Assembly (NCBI GenBank): GCA_003164255.1
Contig: PLST01000468.1
Span: 1,024-6,266, forward strand
DNA length: 5,243 nucleotides
Reading direction: 5' to 3'
Source: Acidobacteriaceae bacterium
GTDB lineage: Bacteria; Acidobacteriota; Terriglobia; Terriglobales; Acidobacteriaceae
The translations under genes were made by a program, and so were the position numbers. A model generated the notes under the pieces. It did no database searches, had not been told where the DNA came from, and saw only the letters and a program-made list of their open reading frames with translations. How positions within the stretch are numbered: the first letter of the stretch is position 1; every line of letters begins with the position of its first letter. Positions 3,467-5,243 of the stretch are shown here, piece after piece.

Positions 3467-5243
3467 GCAGCACTTGCTGCACCCCACCACCGTTTGTCCC
3501 CCCCCGCGCGCCCGGACCTGACAGCGCGCTAAAGACGGTCGTACTGATCGGTCCTCCCAATTCCGGCAAATCTACACTTTTCAACAAGTTGACCGGACTC
3601 CGCCAGAAAGTGGCCAACTTCCCCGGCGTCACAGTCGAGCAGCGGCTTGGCCTCATGGCCGGTGTCGGCCGCGAAGACCTCACCCTGATCGATCTGCCGG
3701 GAATCTACTCGCTCACGCCCTACTCTGAAGACGCGCGCGTCGCCGTCGACGTCCTGCGCGGACGCATGCCAGGAACGCCCAAGCCTGACGCCGTTCTCCT
3801 CGTGCTTGACTCGCTGCACATGACCCGGCAACTGATGCTTGCCGCCCCCGTGCTGGCCGTCGGCCTGCCCACCATGGTCCTGCTCAACATGAGCGACCTG
3901 ATGAAACAGCGCGGCGGCCACATCGATCCCCTCGAACTCTCAAAAGAACTCGGCGCGCCGGTTGGACTGATCAGCGCCGTTAATGGCACCGGACTTGACA
4001 CCGTGTCGTTGTTCCTCAATCAGCACACGGAGCGCGCGGCCGCCAAGCCACTGGCGCTGCCCGTGCTGGGCAATGCCGCCAGCACCCACTTGTGGGCAGA
4101 GCAGGTGAGCCGTCGCACCGGATATCAGGCTCCGCTCTCGGTCGAAAACACCCGCAAGATCGACAACGTTCTCCTGCACCGCATCTGGGGACCGCTGCTG
4201 TTTCTCATCGTCGTCGTCGGCGTCTTCGAGGTGGTGTTCTCCATCGGCCAGCCTCTTTCCAACGGTCTCGGCGACTTCCTCGCGCGCATGGGAGAGTTTG
4301 TCCGTCCCCTGCTGCCTGCCGGTTGGCTGCAATCTCTCGTCATTGACGGCGCATGGAAGGGCATCGGCTCGGTCCTCGTCTTTCTGCCGCAGATTCTACT
4401 GCTGTTTCTCTTCATCGGCATCCTCGAGGACTCCGGCTACCTGGCCCGCGCCGCGCTCATTGCCGACCGCGTCATGCGCACCATCGGCCTCAACGGCAAA
4501 GCCTTCATTCCCCTGCTCTCGGCCTATGCCTGCGCCGTTCCCGCCATCATGGCCACGCGCACCATTGAGAATCGCCGCGACCGCCTCGCCACCATCCTGG
4601 TCACGCCATTCATGACCTGCTCTGCGCGCCTGCCCGTGTACATGTTGCTGATCGCAGCCTTCATTCCCCACATTTATTACCTGCACGGATTTCTTGGCCT
4701 GCAGACCATCGTCATGCTCAGTCTTTACGTTGCTGGATTTTGGGGCGCAATGACGACCGCTTGGCTCCTGAAAAGCTCCATTTTGAAGTCGAGCGAAACG
4801 CCCTTCATTCTTGAGCTGCCGCAGTACCGCATGCCCACCCTGCACTCGCTCGCGCTGCGCCTCATTGACCGCGCAAAAATCTTCCTGCGCCAGGCCGGAA
4901 CCGTTATCCTCTGCGTCACGCTGGCCCTCTGGGTACTTGCCCATCTGCCCATCATTCATACCGCGACCGGAACGCTCGCCGCGCCGGAGCTGGCGGACAG
5001 CATCATCGGAAGGCTCGGACATTTCATTGAGCCCGTCATTGCCCCACTCGGTTTCAACTGGAAGATCGGCATCGGATTGCTCTCAAGCGTGCTGGCGCGC
5101 GAGGTAATGGTCAGCACCATGGGCACGCTCTACGGCGCTGACCCCAGCACCCAGGCCATGCACCTGCAGACCGCGCTCCACCACGATATGACCCTCGGCG
5201 GCGCGCTCGCCCTCATGATCTTCTTCGCCTTCGCCATGCAGTG
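3463..5243 (+). CDS. feoB: FeoB, GTP-dependent ferrous iron transporter (C-terminus cut by window edge)
   Basis: The product imports Fe(II) across the inner membrane, gated by its cytosolic G domain. The 593 residues seen contain G1 GPPNSGKST (30-38), the switch I stretch NFPGVT (52-57), G3 DLPG (77-80), G4 NMSD (142-145) and G5 ISAVNGTG (170-177). A short GDI-like linker leads to KIDNVLLHRIWGP (232-244) and the first membrane helix (about 242-262). The core follows: VLVFLPQI (304-311), LEDSGYLARAAL (321-332), the gate-type motif around Cys357 with the sequence YACAVPAIMATRTIE, a second one around Cys386 (TPFMTCSARLPVY), FILELPQYRMP (448-458), and VLAREVMVSTMGTLYG (544-559). Usual length is 650-780, so roughly 60-150 residues are missing at the right. 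It starts at the ATG overlapping the feoA stop. Oddities: a Cys-Cys pair (5-6) and a proline-rich 22-residue N-terminal extension, coded in part by a C8 run. Confidence 0.96.
   Translation, partial: MSSTCCTPPPFVPPRAPGPDSALKTVVLIGPPNSGKSTLFNKLTGLRQKVANFPGVTVEQRLGLMAGVGREDLTLIDLPGIYSLTPYSEDARVAVDVLRGRMPGTPKPDAVLLVLDSLHMTRQLMLAAPVLAVGLPTMVLLNMSDLMKQRGGHIDPLELSKELGAPVGLISAVNGTGLDTVSLFLNQHTERAAAKPLALPVLGNAASTHLWAEQVSRRTGYQAPLSVENTRKIDNVLLHRIWGPLLFLIVVVGVFEVVFSIGQPLSNGLGDFLARMGEFVRPLLPAGWLQSLVIDGAWKGIGSVLVFLPQILLLFLFIGILEDSGYLARAALIADRVMRTIGLNGKAFIPLLSAYACAVPAIMATRTIENRRDRLATILVTPFMTCSARLPVYMLLIAAFIPHIYYLHGFLGLQTIVMLSLYVAGFWGAMTTAWLLKSSILKSSETPFILELPQYRMPTLHSLALRLIDRAKIFLRQAGTVILCVTLALWVLAHLPIIHTATGTLAAPELADSIIGRLGHFIEPVIAPLGFNWKIGIGLLSSVLAREVMVSTMGTLYGADPSTQAMHLQTALHHDMTLGGALALMIFFAFAMQ

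Overview
This is a GC-rich bacterial chromosomal window with short intergenic gaps and ATGA stop/start overlaps inside operons. Pyruvate:ferredoxin oxidoreductase together with a FeoA-FeoB ferrous iron transporter suggests a lineage that spends time at low oxygen. The overall style, including the NAPE-PLD-like hydrolase and a Feo pair with a proline-rich FeoB N-terminus, would fit Acidobacteriota. That assignment rests on impression rather than on a marker gene. No rRNA, tRNA, CRISPR array, transposase, integrase or phage gene is visible.

Layout: (1) 1-283, minus strand, the N-terminal 94 residues of pyruvate:ferredoxin oxidoreductase (nifJ/por type), running off the left edge. (2) 284-554, a divergent regulatory region with two separate palindromes, one for each direction. 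(3) 555-1351, a two-gene operon: an ArsR-family repressor without cysteines, overlapping by 4 bp an AHSA1/SRPBCC small-molecule-binding protein. (4) 1352-1495, a gap with a nested inverted repeat. (5) 1496-2518, an MBL-fold hydrolase of the NAPE-PLD-like type with its full set of metal ligands. (6) 2529-2816, minus strand, a 95-residue protein of unknown function, convergent with the hydrolase and separated by 10 bp that carry a small hairpin. (7) 2817-3121, about 305 bp of regulatory DNA with a textbook CRP/FNR-type site, a possible class II promoter, a structured leader and a second promoter followed by an 11-bp hairpin. (8) 3122-5243, feoA-feoB overlapping by 4 bp. FeoB is complete through 593 residues and then cut by the right edge.

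How the genes work together: FeoA and FeoB form an Fe(II) importer, and the sequence upstream suggests control by a CRP/FNR-family regulator, which is reasonable for Fe(II) uptake under oxygen limitation. PFOR is an Fe-S enzyme, so it would use iron, but nothing in the sequence ties the two loci into one regulon. The ArsR/SRPBCC pair looks self-contained and autoregulated. The rest of the window is ordinary core or housekeeping content. I did not find a convincing undescribed system. The points most worth a second look are regulatory: the feo upstream region, the near-leaderless ArsR transcript, and a C8 tract early in feoB.
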